Shown one piece after another: positions 11,690-24,058 of a DNA stretch of 64,000 nucleotides (the first letter of the stretch is position 1; each line of letters starts with the position of its first letter). The position numbers were made by a program, and so were the translations under genes. The stretch comes from Corticium candelabrum (lineage: Eukaryota; Porifera; Homoscleromorpha; Homosclerophorida; Plakinidae): assembly GCF_963422355.1 (NCBI RefSeq), contig NC_085093.1, positions 4,260,503 to 4,324,502 on the forward strand. The letters are read 5' to 3'. The notes under the pieces were generated by a model, which was given only the letters and a program-made list of their open reading frames with translations, ran no database searches and had not been told where the DNA came from.

Positions 11690-14276
11690 AGATAATAAGA
11701 TGGGCTGGTCCTTACTTTGATGCCAACCAGCTGGGCTACGCCAATGTGGTAGATTATGACGTTTTCACACTAGGGTTAGCGACCTTGGTTAGCAAACTTA
11801 ATTATAGATAACTACCGAGACCTTCTGAGAGTATTTTGGTGTCATATTCTTGGTTAGCACTAAAGTAGGTGTGTTTACACTATGGTTTCCAAAACATGGT
11901 GGTTATGTTTTGATTTGCGTGATACGAGGTAGCGTACAGTACAAACCTGTGTTCAGACTGGACTGGGTTTGATTACCTGGTTTGTCAAGCTAGCACGTTA
12001 TCGTGATCCATTGTTTGAGCAGGAATCTCTAGACATGGCGTCTGACAACAGAGTTAGAATACTCCGCATGACAAACGACATAACAGTTCGGTACTCTGTG
12101 CTATAGCACTGCGATAGCGACGTAAATGACGTCATCGGTCATCGGTCATCTTGCACGCGCGAGATTCTTGTTGTTGACGCCCTGTTTCTAGCAGCATTAC
12201 ATCCTCCAAACTGTGCTCTTGTTACTTCTTCGTCGTCGGCAGTATGCAGCGGGGGTGCGTGACGGTGCGTGACCATTTCGTCCATCCATTTTCAATTTCC
12301 GGCAACAATTGAATATTGAATTAGAAATTGAAAATAGCCTAGAAGTTGCTTGCAATTTCACTAGTCAATTCTATTGAAAATTAAAATTTGATTGATCGAC
12401 GAACTATAATTATTTGCGGATTAAAATGAATATTGAAAACACTCTTAGTTTTTAACCAATTTCCTTTTTCAATGCAATAGAATATTGAAATTACAAGCAC
12501 GTTAGTTCAATTTTTAATGTTAAATTCAATATTTATTATAATTTAAAAATTAAATTTTAAATTTTGAATTTGCGTGGCCAATTCGTCCATTCCATTTTTA
12601 ATTTTTGAGACAAATTGAAAATGAAATGTCAAATTAAAAATTGATTGGCGTTGCTTGCTCTTACAATATTCCATTACATTGAAAATAGAAATTGATTGAA
12701 GACCAATTGTTATTTCAATATTCACTTACTTTGCAAATAGATTCAATCTTTCCATCCGTCCAATTTTCGTAAATTATAAATATTAAAATATAGCCTCTGA
12801 TGCAATTTTCTTTCTCCGTACACTAAATGTAAATAGAAAGTTGCTAGCATGAGCCATATCTCATAAACAGCATAATGACACCGCGCAGACGGTCGCCGGT
12901 GACTTCAATATTCTATTCTATTGAAAGACGATGTGTCTAGCTTAGCCACGCCCAGCCGTGCCTCTGGCACGCATGCAATGTAATGCAACTAACTTATTCG
13001 TAAGAGACGGACGAGAAAGCCACGCGACCGACCTCTAACAACAAATCGGTAAGCACTTGCACCTGGCTCTCATCAACCGTCACGCCCAAGCATGAGCTGT
13101 TCCTTAGGGCGACAAGGGAAGCCTGTTGCATAGAAGCACGCTTACGGCATCTATAGTCAACGAGATCAACGTCTAGCCTGCACTGGGAAGTTGACACCTA
13201 TTCGATTTGGAAAGACTCCAAGCAACTATCTACAGTCAACATACAGTAGAGTCGATCATTATAGACCACACCTCTTAAACACAGATAGGTTCACGATAAT
13301 GGCAGGCCGTAACCCCAAACCAATTAAGTATTGTGTTTCAGACATCCGGTAGTTAACCTAACCCTAGTGCGAAAACGCTAAAATAAGACAGGCCAGTCAG
13401 TGCATGCATGGGTGATAGGACACTAAATTTTAGCCTAGGCGATATCTAAGTTTCTAATTTTTGTCATTCTTATTTTATTTTTGTTTTAATGTTGATCGAC
13501 AGACGAGCATATTCGCATCCTGCAACCATTCTAGTGTGCATGGCTTTGACGTCGTTAGTGTTCGCTAAGTACATTCAAGCATTGCTAATTAGAGTTTGAT
13601 CTCAAAATCCTGAGCACGCGTACATGTACACAAGCGGGGAAACGGACATGATTTCGAAAGCACGTGAGTAGGAGGGGCCATATGTTAATGTATTATGGCG
13701 AGCTACTTCCTCCATTTGACATGTAAATCCCGCCCTCTACTAGAGGCATTGCATTTAGAGCCACAATTGGTCAAGCGTCATCACTGACATATGCACTCGT
13801 CTAACCTCAGTTTATTCTTCACTTGAGAAAGTTTGATGTTTGTGCCATGCCAAGCGATTGTCTAACACTAGCTGCCCTATCACAAAGTGTCAAAGTTTAT
13901 TGTTTGGATGTTTAGTGGAATCATCAGATGAGAAAGTATTTTGACTAGTGTAGAAACAGTCTGAACGTAACCTCGGTGCATTTTTCATTTGAGAAAGTGT
14001 GATGTTTGTGTGGTACCAAACAATCATTTAGCACTATCACAGAATGTCAAAGTTTATTGTTTTGAAATCATCTGATGAGAAAGCATTTCCACTATTGTAG
14101 AAACTGTCTGAACGTAGCCTCAGTAAATTCTTTACTTGAGAAAGTTTGATGTTTGTGTCATAATCGTACTAAGCAACATGCAATCAGATGAGAAAGAATC
14201 TAAAGTTTGCAACCTATCCCAAAAAACATGACATAACATTACTGGTATAAATAATTCAACTCTCTCACGTATTGCT
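11690..14276. other. Non-coding stretch: AT-rich repeats and a tandem array
   Basis: No gene is recognised. Positions 12280-12780 are AT-rich DNA made of ATTGAAAATTGAAATT-like words. Around 13810-14160 three imperfect units of roughly 150-165 bp recur; the word GAGAAAGT.TGATGTTTGTG starts at 13825, 13991 and 14138. The array ends about 160 bp upstream of the HECT-gene start and could contain its promoter, but no promoter element is assigned. Confidence 0.6.
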
Positions 14277-14324
14277 CAGTTGAGCTCTTGGTTGGTACCA
14301 GAGGAACTTACTTTCTGCTTTGAG

Positions 14325-16895
14325 ATGTCTGAGTCGAGCAGAAAATCAGGGAGTGAATTCAGCAATGCTAGACGTATGCTACAGAATGCAATGATAGAAT
14401 TAGATCGAGTGGCACAACAGATGAGCTGTAAGCAAACAGAAGATTCTCGATCTCCAGAAACACCTCAAAAAACCTAGAGAATCGTCATCATCTAGAGAAC
14501 GACTAGACAGCGACAACGTGGCTTTCATGAGGTCGACAGCTTTGACAGCAGAACAAAGAAGATTGTTTGGTCGATCTTCTGGTCACAGTCGTCGACATAG
14601 TTCTAGACCTAGCGGTCGACACGGCAGTGCCAGTCGTTCATCACAAACAACGACACGTCATGCCTACGGTCGCTCAACCAAAAGGCAAATGATTACAATC
14701 CATGCAATTTGTTTATCGGATCACCAGCAAAGCATTCCTCCATCTCGCGAAACTAAGCTGAAGCTATCATGGAAGTCCACAATGCAATTGTTCAGACGTT
14801 TTCACCCCTGGAAAGAGCAGGATATGAATGATGCGTCTTACAAGTCGGAGAACTCTCGAAGTCCTGCGTACAGCAAATGGTATCCTAAACGCAAGAAATG
14901 TCAAGGCAGCCTTGAACCAGGCGAAATTGTATCTCAGACCAATAAAGCATTCTTTACCCCTAACGGATACATCACAAAGACCAACAGTACGTTAAGTTCT
15001 ATTTAATTCTGACTGTTTTTAAATTAGTATATAACTTATTACAATATTTGTTTTTGCTAATTTGTTATAGAATCTAGGTGAAGAGCAGGAACCGACTATT
15101 ACATGCGATACATGCGGTGCTGACATTGTTCAGGTATCACTTCGAGAGCACTTGAGATGCTGTTCTAGTTCTTCTGAAACAGTAGAAAACGAACCACCTC
15201 AATCTCCACGAGTGAGAGTTATATCGTATGTTTGGTGACTACATTTGCAAAGGTATTGTTTTTCTGTTGCAGTTGACACCCACTGCCTCTCGTACGCGTC
15301 ATCATCATCAGGTATATTAATTTACTACAAATATATTCAGACTTCAAAATGAGCAATACAATTACATATTTAGAAATTTTTGTGATGTCTCAAGTTAGAG
15401 AACTACGTCAAGTATTTCCAGATAGAACTGAATCGTTTCTGAAAAGAGCGATTCACGATTTTTCTACCGTTGAGAGCGCTGTAGAAGCTGTGCTGGATGG
15501 ACGTATTCCACAGGTAAACTCAAAACTAAATTTCTAAGATAGAACGTATTGATCTCTCTATGCATACAGAGCCCAACAGCACAAACAGTCTACACCGATG
15601 AAGTGGGTCATTGTCTGATCTCCTGGAAAGCTATTGCCCCGATCTCGGTACTTTGCCAGCAACAAGAATAGCTGTTGCAAGAGGCAGCATACTAACTGAC
15701 ACAGTCGCTTTTTTTAAAAAGCAAGAAGTTTGACATACGAAGCACATTTAGAGTTCGTTTTGAGAACGAACCAGCTGTTGATGGAGGACGAGAGTTTTTT
15801 TACTCTGCTTTTGCGTAGCTTAATTGCTCCGGATACTCCTTTTCGTCTCTTCGAGGGTAAGGCTGGTCATATACTGCCAATTCACAACATCGACGCTCTC
15901 ATGGGAGGAATGTTCAAGTCTGCTGGCAATATTATTGCAGCGTCTATTGTTCTAGGAGGACCGGGCTTTCCGATGTTCTCGAGTGCGTTTTATGCATATT
16001 TACAGACTCAAGACCTAGATGATGTGTATGCTCTTGCAACGCCTGATGACATTCCAGACTCAGCTGTTGCTCACTCTGCTAAGCAGGTAATAATAATTTT
16101 TAAATTTAATAATTGTTTATTTTATTTATTAATTGTTTATTGTATTACAAGTTGATATCTAATGTATTGCTTATTAGATTGGAAGACAAGACATTTCAAA
16201 TGAAGAATTTGAAACTCATGTAACGGTGTTACAAGATTCTGTTATTGCAGCTGGCTATCCTTACCGACTTACTAAAGAAAATCATGGAGAAGCTGTTCGC
16301 AGCCTGCTTGTGCATGAGATAATTTTGAGCAGACGTTCAGAAATTGGCCAAGTCATAGCAGGACTCGGACCTGAAATCTGCACGATGGTAAAGGAGCACG
16401 GGAAAGTAATGTCGAGCCTATTTACAAACGAAGGTCAAGTGCCACTCGTTGCTTCTGAATTTCTTAAGCTTGTGACGTATGAAAATACGTTACCTCAACA
16501 TTTGAAGGATTACTTTGAGCGGTACGTCTTAGAACAGGTATGTAACATGCTTTTTAATCATTGACGCAACTGCATGATTACTTGGCCTTTTTAGTCTAGC
16601 TAGCTAGGCTAGCTGTATAAATATGCATCTACTATTTTACCCGGTTTTTGTTGAAACAGATGAGAAACACCTTCGTTTGCTGCTGCAGTTTGTCAGTGGA
16701 GTGTCAGTAGTCCCTCCGATGGGATTCCAGATGCCGGATAGCATCACAGTTTCAAGTATCCGGTCACATTATCCAAACTGCTCGACGTGTGCAATGATAT
16801 TGGAGCTCCCTATTAACTACACCTTATATGACGAGTTTTCTGACGCTCTCAGAACAGCCACTGAACTTCAATCAATGGGTTTTGGAATTGTATAA
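14325..16895 (+). pseudogene. HECT-type E3 ubiquitin ligase (G2E3-like), frame-broken
   Basis: A multi-exon gene in HECT ligase order. A serine-rich N-terminus starts at ATG 14325; a C2HC zinc finger (CDTCGADIV..H..CC) lies in exon 15071-15200; a CUE-like segment (RELRQVFPDRTESFLKRAI) ends at 15522. The HECT N-lobe lies at 15571-16085 (FENEPAVDGG.REFF, RLFEGKAGHILPIHN), and the rest in exons about 16178-16535 and 16661-16895, including the catalytic cysteine in STCAMILELP. It would transfer ubiquitin to substrates in the cytosol or nucleus. The HECT frame is broken at a G run (15605-15607, one base short) and at two T7 runs (15709-15715, 15795-15801, one base long each). Further shifts are likely near 14470, 14760 and 14826. 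Last exons are clean. Since the receptor gene in the same sequence has no errors over 6.5 kb of coding DNA, true decay is more likely than poor consensus. Confidence 0.72.
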
Positions 16896-18225
16896 ATATG
16901 ACACATAAATTTTACACTACTTTCTTTGCTAGATTTGACTAGGCTTTTAGTAGATGCATGTTTGGTTCTATGATTATTGTGTTAGAATACAATAAGGAAT
17001 TGCCTAACAAGACCCATTTTGAATTTTGCACTAGTTTAAAGTTTCTGTTACCTTTCGATGCTTGATAGTTAATCTATGGTTGTGCTAGACTACAGAAATA
17101 TCTAGATAATAAAGGTTGATTTTAAGAGGTACGTGACTAGCTGACATTGAAATTAATGTACTATAAAATTATATGGTTTTCAACATCGCTCCCTGTGACG
17201 ATTAGAATGTCATCACAAAGTTATTTGAGACTCGATGCATGTGCACTTACACGGTTTGGCGATGGGCAGCCGGGTCTAGTTAGCGTTCACATGTAAATTT
17301 CGCCTGTCATCTGTATGACACTTTAGATTTCGCGCACTTCCAGACCCAAAATTGGGAAAGAGTTAATTCGCAGGCGGATCACAATTTTTAGTTAGCCGCA
17401 GACTCAAATACGGTGAGTGAGAAACAGCAGACATCGCATGCTCAGACAACGAAGAGTGCGGACGCTGACTAGGGTGTGAAAATCCGTGAGATTATACGTC
17501 TAGGTTCATTCTGGGAATAGGAGGACTGTGGTTATTAGCATGTAGGAAGTGTTCCTATATTAGCTAATGTATCCTGTGACACATGTAAGGGGATTTTCCG
17601 AGAGGCAATAATTTAGACATATGTACGCGCGATTCTAGGGAAGTAGAATAAGCTGCAGCTAGTGTCAAGATACAGCATGTTTTAGCTACTTGTGCGTAGT
17701 CTAAAACCGTGGGCGTATAGGTACTCGCTTGGTTTTTAAAGCAAACACACAAGCGTAGAAATCTAATTATCATTATTTCTTAAAATTATAATTATTGAAA
17801 ATAATAATTGTAGTTGTAATTAGAATTTTTAAAATAAATTTTTGTAGAGAAATATAAACGCTGTAGCTGCATGACCTCTTCTAGTAATCTCATATTGCAG
17901 GCTCATTTCATCGACTCATCTCATTGTCTCATAGTAGTAGTAGTAGTGTACATTTTGGCTCACTGAGTAATGCTTGATCAAAGAATGGGCTACGCAGCAC
18001 ACCATTTTGATTCAATGAGATGACCCTAACGAAGACGTTTATACAGACAGTCGTGCAGTCAGTTGTGCACTCAGTCCACAGTCGTACAGTCAGTTGAACA
18101 ATCAGTTAGTCAGTCGTGCAATCAGTCAATCAGGCAGGCAAACGGTCAGTTACTGAACATCAATTTAATTAATAACAAATCACAGCTCTAAACTTTGCCT
18201 AGGCGAAGAAAGGGCTGCTCAGCTA

Positions 18226-18484
18226 GTTATATTATATTATATTATATTTATATTATATTTATATTTATATTATATTATATTAATATTATATTATATATTA
18301 TATTATATTTATGTTATATTATATTTATATCATATCATATTATATTATATTAATATTATATTCTATATTCTATTCTATTTATATTATATTATATTTATAT
18401 TATATTATATTAACATTATATTATATTAATATTATATTATATTATATTATATTATATTATATTATATTATATTCTATTATATTA
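18226..18484 (+). repeat. AT-rich TATAT/TATTA low-complexity tract
   Basis: About 260 bp made almost only of A and T in ATATT words. The open frames in it encode Y, I and L repeats and are not genes. Confidence 0.95.
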
Positions 18485-19217
18485 CACGCATACATAGGCA
18501 TGCACCTGCACGACACTCCTATTTAAGTTTGGCCAGGTTATTTTAGGAAAACATATATAGAAGTGTGCGGGCTTGTGTATGTTTATGTGAACTATGGTTT
18601 AAGTTAATGCTAGAACAACTTTTAGTAGACTACATCTAGGGTATGATGTATAGTAAGTCACACCACCGGTATCAATTTTAGTGAAAAGGCACTTGTACAG
18701 ACTATATTGACACGTGACCGGAGCACGTGACCTTACGCTTCGCGCCAAATAGGATAGCCTCTGGAAATCGACAGTTTGCTTTCTTCAACTTACATGGGTA
18801 AGTTCAATATGTTTTAGATCATCTAGAGCTCTACAACTAGATACGCGTGACATACGTGACGTCATTTAGCTAATCTCGTCTAGCCAGCCTCTCCCACATG
18901 TATTTGAGTAGCATTAGCATTTTTGTACTTCTTACTGATAGACAATTGGTTGAACATTAAATTGTATCAACTCTAAAATAAAACAGAAAAATATTAGTGT
19001 TTGCATGCATGCGTGCATGCTTGCGTGAAGTTGATGTTGTGATGCTCATGTTGTGAAATAGATACCTAATTAAGTAAGATACTGCTATAATTACAAATTG
19101 CAGTTCTCGTATTATAGTTATAGTATTAGAAACTAAATCAAGACAACGTGTGAAATAGTCAGTAGTCTTAGAGTTATTTTACATGTACTGAATACTTTAT
19201 GTTTGATGGCGTACATC

Positions 19218-19222
<5 letters not shown>

Positions 19223-19306
<84 letters not shown>
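19223..19306 (+). repeat. (TA)n microsatellite
   Basis: A pure AT dinucleotide run of about 84 bp. Confidence 0.97.
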
Positions 19307-19308
<2 letters not shown>

Positions 19309-19489
19309 TTTGAAAGCAGCGTGTCATCATGACCTGCAGAGTAATGATAATCAGTTTGTCAGAGCAACATGTATGAATTTCAGCTTCATTTGGTCAGCTA
19401 ACCACACATCCGTCAATATTGAGAACCAGCTTTGAAGACTGGGTAACGGGTTACTGTCGCAAAGCAGTTTGAAAAAGGTGATCTATCAG

Positions 19490-22400
19490 CCCTACATGTC
19501 CCCTTTGTCCACCAACTGTTTTCAAGCCAAGCAGAAAATCTAAGCTTTACAAGCACCTCAAAGCTCATGAAAAACATTCTGTAGAAGTAAGAGGTAAAAA
19601 TGCCTTTCTGTGATATATGCTGTTAACTAATTTTAAATTTACTTAATATTGCCATGCTTTATTTCATCTGCAGATGGAACAGTCTTACCTTGCCATCAAC
19701 ATTGTGCCACAACAAAAGAAACATCTGCTGTTCATCGTAGCCACTTTCACTGCCCCATGTGTGATATAGTCTGCGGGCGAAAATACCACTTTGTAACTCA
19801 TATCCATCGTTGTCATCAAGCAGGTAAACAATTTGGAACTACTTAGACGGTCAGATTCAAACAGTTAGAAAAAGGGATTGAACAGATGTCACACCCAATG
19901 GCCCTATAACCTTCCTGATGGGTATGGACATAAGATTGCCATCAAAGATTGAATAGCTACATTTTCTTAAATATTGTACATCTAGAAATTTCCTATTCAA
20001 ACTTCCGTCATTTTCACTTCTTCAAGGCTTTGTTAGATTTTTATTTTCTCCTAAGCAAAAGATGTGACAGGAAACCAATTTGCTCTTACACCTAGAAACG
20101 AGAACCAAAAAGTGAAATATAGTCCTCAAGGTAAACTAACATTTCATGACAACAACAATGGGACTCTATGCTTGCCATGTGTTATAATGCACATGTACAA
20201 GTGGCTTGATTAGGGAAATCCTCAGCTGGATTGAATGGGAAGTACAATGCACTCAAACTGCAAGCTCGATCTTCTCAAACCTATTATTTGCTCCTTGGAT
20301 TTAGAAGAAAAGTCATTTCCAAGTGCAAAAAATGTCTTTTATAAAGTGCTACTCCCCTAAATCAATTATCCAAACTTAAGTCTAGACATAATCATCTACT
20401 ATTTTAGCAAAGTATCATAGTGTTTATCTGTCACAATTTTTTACAGAAAAAGTTCCAAGTGTTACAGCTGCCATAGCTACTACTGCCTCATCTGAATACC
20501 TCTCAAAAATTGATATCTCTAATCTAACGTTTTCGTCTCCTATGTCTCCACTTGTTGCGTCTGTCAATACTCCTGAGCAGGCCGATAGCAAAGTATTGGA
20601 ATCATCCATAGAGATGTCTTCTTCATATCCAATGTCTCTGCCATCTATGTCAGTACAAGAACCTGCTGCAAATTACTCGAATGGCACAGACAGTAATGTC
20701 AACAGTTGCTGTACACCAGCAACAGTAAAGTCAAAGTAAGTACTACTCCTGAGTCAAGAGTCAAGTGTGATGTGTGCTTTCTTGAACTACTGTCAAAGAA
20801 CTTAGCACGCCACAAAAGGACTGTTCACTCTAAAGCCAGCAAGCACATCAATCAAGACAGGCATCATCGTGCAGTTTGCGTTGATGCCAATAGAGGCTTG
20901 TACCTTGTCAGTCAAACCTTGAGAGGTGTTGCCCATCCAGTACATGTGCAGAAAATTACACTGCCCGGAAACTCAGCATCTATTTGTGAGCTTAGTAAGT
21001 GTCTTGATGCCAAGAAAACAGCAGCTCGAAGCTTCAGGCCTTCATTCAAATGTGATCATGTTCAATCAGTTTGCTATGATGAGAGCTATCTCCCCAATGT
21101 TAAACTAAGAGATGATAGTCTTGATTGTCTTGTGAAACGCCATCTGTTTTCAGAAAGCAGACGTACTGCCTGCATAGCACATCGAAGCAAAGCTGTCAGT
21201 GCCAACTGTCCAGTTGCAGTTAGCTCAGTGAACAGCCAACTAACTCCAGCTGGTAGCAGGTATGTCTTTTTTTCAGTGTTTGCCAATGGAGTACACTACT
21301 GGGGTAGGCTGAGTCGAACTGTTGTCTGTTTGGACCCTAAAACTATGAAGTGGACATGTCGCTGTTCTGCTTCCCAACAAAAAGGCTGCATCCACAGAGC
21401 AGTAGCCAAATGGTTATGCCATCAAGAACACTCTTACCTGATGTGGTCAGAAAAGACCAGTGATTCTGAGTATCTCCCAGAACAGGAATCAAAAGATGAG
21501 ACAAGTGAAGAACATTCTAGGAGCCTTTATTGCTATCCTACTCAAGGACACTTGTTGAGAAAAATGCTGGACTACCTAAAGCAATACAAAAGCATTCCAC
21601 TTGCTATTGACAATAGACTGGCTTTAGACACACCCAAGCTTACACAATACATGCCCTCTGAGACTACATGCAAGTTCTGTTCTGGGGTTCAACTGGAAGG
21701 CCCTCTCACAATCACAACAAAGGGTAAAGTGATAGGACTTGATCAAATTGTTGAAAGTAAGAGAAACTAGTCATCACTGTGTACATAACTTAAACATAAT
21801 AATCATATCTCAACCTCAGATATGAAGATATACTGCAAGAAGTGTCCCAAGTGTAATCTCTTCTACAGGTACCAAGAATACTATGATGGTGTACACAATT
21901 TCAACGATTCCACCATGCTTACACTGCATTTATGCTTATTCCTTCGTCACAGCTTGCAAGTAAATATTAGTATAATCACAATACTACTTTGTAAGTTATC
22001 AGTTGATTTTCTGTCGGCACATACTGCCATTGGAAGAGTTGTAGCAGTGATAGAATCAATGACGGGAAAATCACTATCGCACAACACTGTCTTAAATGCC
22101 TACTGTCATTTTGAAGCTTTATCGGAACACAAATATAAATTTTACTGCATTCATTGTGGATTCTACCCCCCCCCCCCCATCCTGACTTTTGATGTGAACA
22201 GAAAGGCAGCATTCTCTCTTGCAGGCAAGTTGTTTAATCTTTTGTATAGCAAGTAGAACAGACTAACAGATTAACAGACTAACAGATTAACAGATTGATT
22301 GATGCTTGTAGTGTCTGATTTGAAAGTTCCTGAATCCAGTTTGGAGAACGATATTGTTGACTGTGCAAGTTTCTGGAATAACGTTGAGTATGAGATGCTG

Positions 22401-23257
22401 GGAAAGAGTTTTTGTGAAGGTAATCTAATGGGAGCAATGGTTGCAGGATTTTTTAGTGTTTACTTTACATGCAGGCAACAACAATCCATATGCTGTTAAT
22501 CCAGAGTATACATTTTGGGCTCCATGGATTGGACCACATACTCGAAGTGGTAGCACTGTCATTAACACAGAGTACAGGAAATGTCCATCTGCCAAGACCA
22601 CTCATCATGATAACAATGATTTGGCAATGGTCTCAGAAGACAGACTAATTGATCTTCTCAGCAATAGCACTGTTAGATAAAGTAACATTTCTAGAAAAAA
22701 GAAATGATAGTTTGATCACCTTATAGAGGGAAACAGTGAAGAAAATATGTAGACAGGCAGGTGTAGAAGATAGTGGAACAAAGATCAATTGTGTGCTCCG
22801 ATTAAGAAACAAAATGAACACCAGAAAAGTCTATGACAAGGTTTTTTCAAAGATCTGGGGAGCTTCAGGTTGGTATTTATTATATACTCTTGTCTAAACT
22901 GCATAGCTATAGTTTATAGTTCTTTCAACTTTACTTTCAGGTGGGTGGCTGTCAGCAACTTGTCCCCATCAAGTCGTTTATGCTTTAAAATTTCTACTAA
23001 GAGCTGAAAGTCCTAGAGATTATATTGACATTCTGCTGTCTCTGAAATACTCTCCAACCATCACCCTGATTGATATGGCCCACATGGTTGCTGCTCATGC
23101 AAATTCTCGTTGCCCAGGAATGTTTCAACCACATGAAGGCAGAGTGGCTGCAGCAACAGTCACTAACGTTCAAGCTGCTTATGATCATTCTTTGTCAGTA
23201 CCCATGCCATGGCTGCATGAGAACCGCAGCCTAATTACATTAATGTATAATAGTTAA
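19490..23257 (+). pseudogene. SWIM-domain HMGXB3/KDZ-like transposase-derived gene, probably broken
   Basis: A spliced gene similar in order to vertebrate HMGXB3 and to KDZ (Zisupton-type) transposases. Exons seen: 19490-19593 (C2H2 finger CPLC...KLYKHLKAH), 19674-19823 (C2H2 finger CPMCDIVCGRKYHFVTH), 20447-21756 (finger CDVCFLELLSKNLARHK, then the SWIM motif CRCSASQQKGCIH), 21820-22224 (CPKCNLFYRYQEYYDG, HNFND), 22312-22419, 22475 to about 22678 (YTFWAPWIGPHTRSG), 22727-22868 (SKIWGASG) and 22942 to about 23226 (CPHQVVYALKFLLRAESPRD, MAHMVAAHAN). The intron after 22224 has a GC donor (CAG|GCAAGT) and its splice restores LAVSDLKVP. There is one frame slip at about 20720-20740, a poly-C run at 22166-22178, and no clean donor after 22678, so it may not be functional. 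The expected C-terminal exon is not adjacent; a matching one lies at 37261. Confidence 0.72.
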
Positions 23258-23303
23258 CGTATTGATAGATAAAGTTGTTAACATTTCTTGTTGCTAATCT
23301 CAG

Positions 23304-23409
23304 TTAGTCTCGCGTAGCCAGACCCTTTTTCCTCGTCATTCCTCCTACTTCCGCGAAAATATTTTCGCGAAGTGTGACACAGGAAAAGGGTCTGGCTACG
23401 CGAGACTAA
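23304..23409. mobile_element. Hairpin MITE with TAGTCTCGCGTAGCCA termini
   Basis: TTAGTCTCGCGTAGCCAGAC at 23304 is mirrored by an inverted copy ending CGCGAGACTAA at 23409. The arms are almost perfectly complementary for about 29 bp and enclose about 50 bp with a second small palindrome (CGCGAAAATATTTTCGCG). No coding capacity. The termini resemble those of the 2.8 kb RecQ-bearing element at 45670. Confidence 0.75.
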
Positions 23410-23698
23410 GTCTCTGTAGATAAATAACCCTATATTAATAATTTTTGGTCTTTTGAGAATCATAGTTCGTAGATTCCTTTCTTACGATAACTGTTTATTA
23501 ATTGTAAATTAATTAGTTGTGAATCCAAAGCTATAGAGTTTTTCCCAAAGCTATCAATGTGTAAGTGTCTCAACAATGTGTTTAGTTACAAGCATTCATG
23601 TTTGGATTTTGGGATTGAAACGTCCAGTAACTTACACCGGCAGTCTGGCTGGAGTGCAGAAAACGTTAATTTAAAAATTTGAGAAATTATAACAAAAT

Positions 23699-23816
23699 GT
23701 CTACAACACCGGGTGTTCCCAGGCGGTCTCCCATCCTAGTACTGACCCGACCCGACTCCGCTTGACTTCGGTGATCGGACGAGAACCGGTATATTCAGAG
23801 TGGTATGGTCGTAAAC
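23699..23816 (-). rRNA. 5S ribosomal RNA gene, variant copy
   Basis: A 118 nt sequence matching the eukaryotic 5S rRNA pattern on the minus strand, including the internal control region around AAGTCAAGCGGAGTCGGG and GGATGGGAGACCGCCTGGGA. Its 5' end differs from the copy at 30094 (GTTTACGACC), yet the first nine bases still pair with the 3' end (GTTGTAGAC). A TTTT run follows the 3' end within about five bases, as expected for an RNA polymerase III terminator. It stands alone rather than in a tandem array. Confidence 0.9.
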
Positions 23817-24058
23817 GTTGACTATGAGAAACTTTACGCTACTTGTAACAGTATACTAGCTGAGTGTATAAGTCAGATTGCCGATGCAGCTACTGTACAT
23901 CGTGTATATTTTATCTATTACAAAGAATCTAGTTTCTAAAGAATTTTTGCGCTCGTGTTCTTGTCTGATTGCTGCGTTTTTGAGCAAATGATAATATTAG
24001 CTCATTAGCTTTATATAGGTTTTTTCCACAAAACCAAATGCCTACTCGCCGACGTTTC

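Larger units (their letters stand above)
16896..19489. other. Non-coding stretch with AT-rich and CAGT-type repeats
   Basis: No gene is recognised. Contents: an inverted copy (17574-17616) of the dispersed repeat at 7735; a CAGTCAGT/GTCGTGCA minisatellite at 18040-18155; long TATATT-type low-complexity DNA at 18226-18484; and a pure (TA)n tract at 19223-19306. Confidence 0.6.

Noticed and set aside
18040..18155. CRISPR-like array of CAGT-containing repeats
   Set aside because: Units are short, irregular and without spacers of constant length; it is a degenerate minisatellite in a eukaryotic genome.
19133..19435. Open frames of alternating isoleucine and tyrosine on both strands
   Set aside because: Produced by the (TA)n tract.
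20700..20760. A very short intron of about 25 nt at the GTAAGT after the serine-rich segment of the KDZ-like gene
   Set aside because: Too short for metazoan splicing and no acceptor restores a clean phase; a frame slip is simpler.
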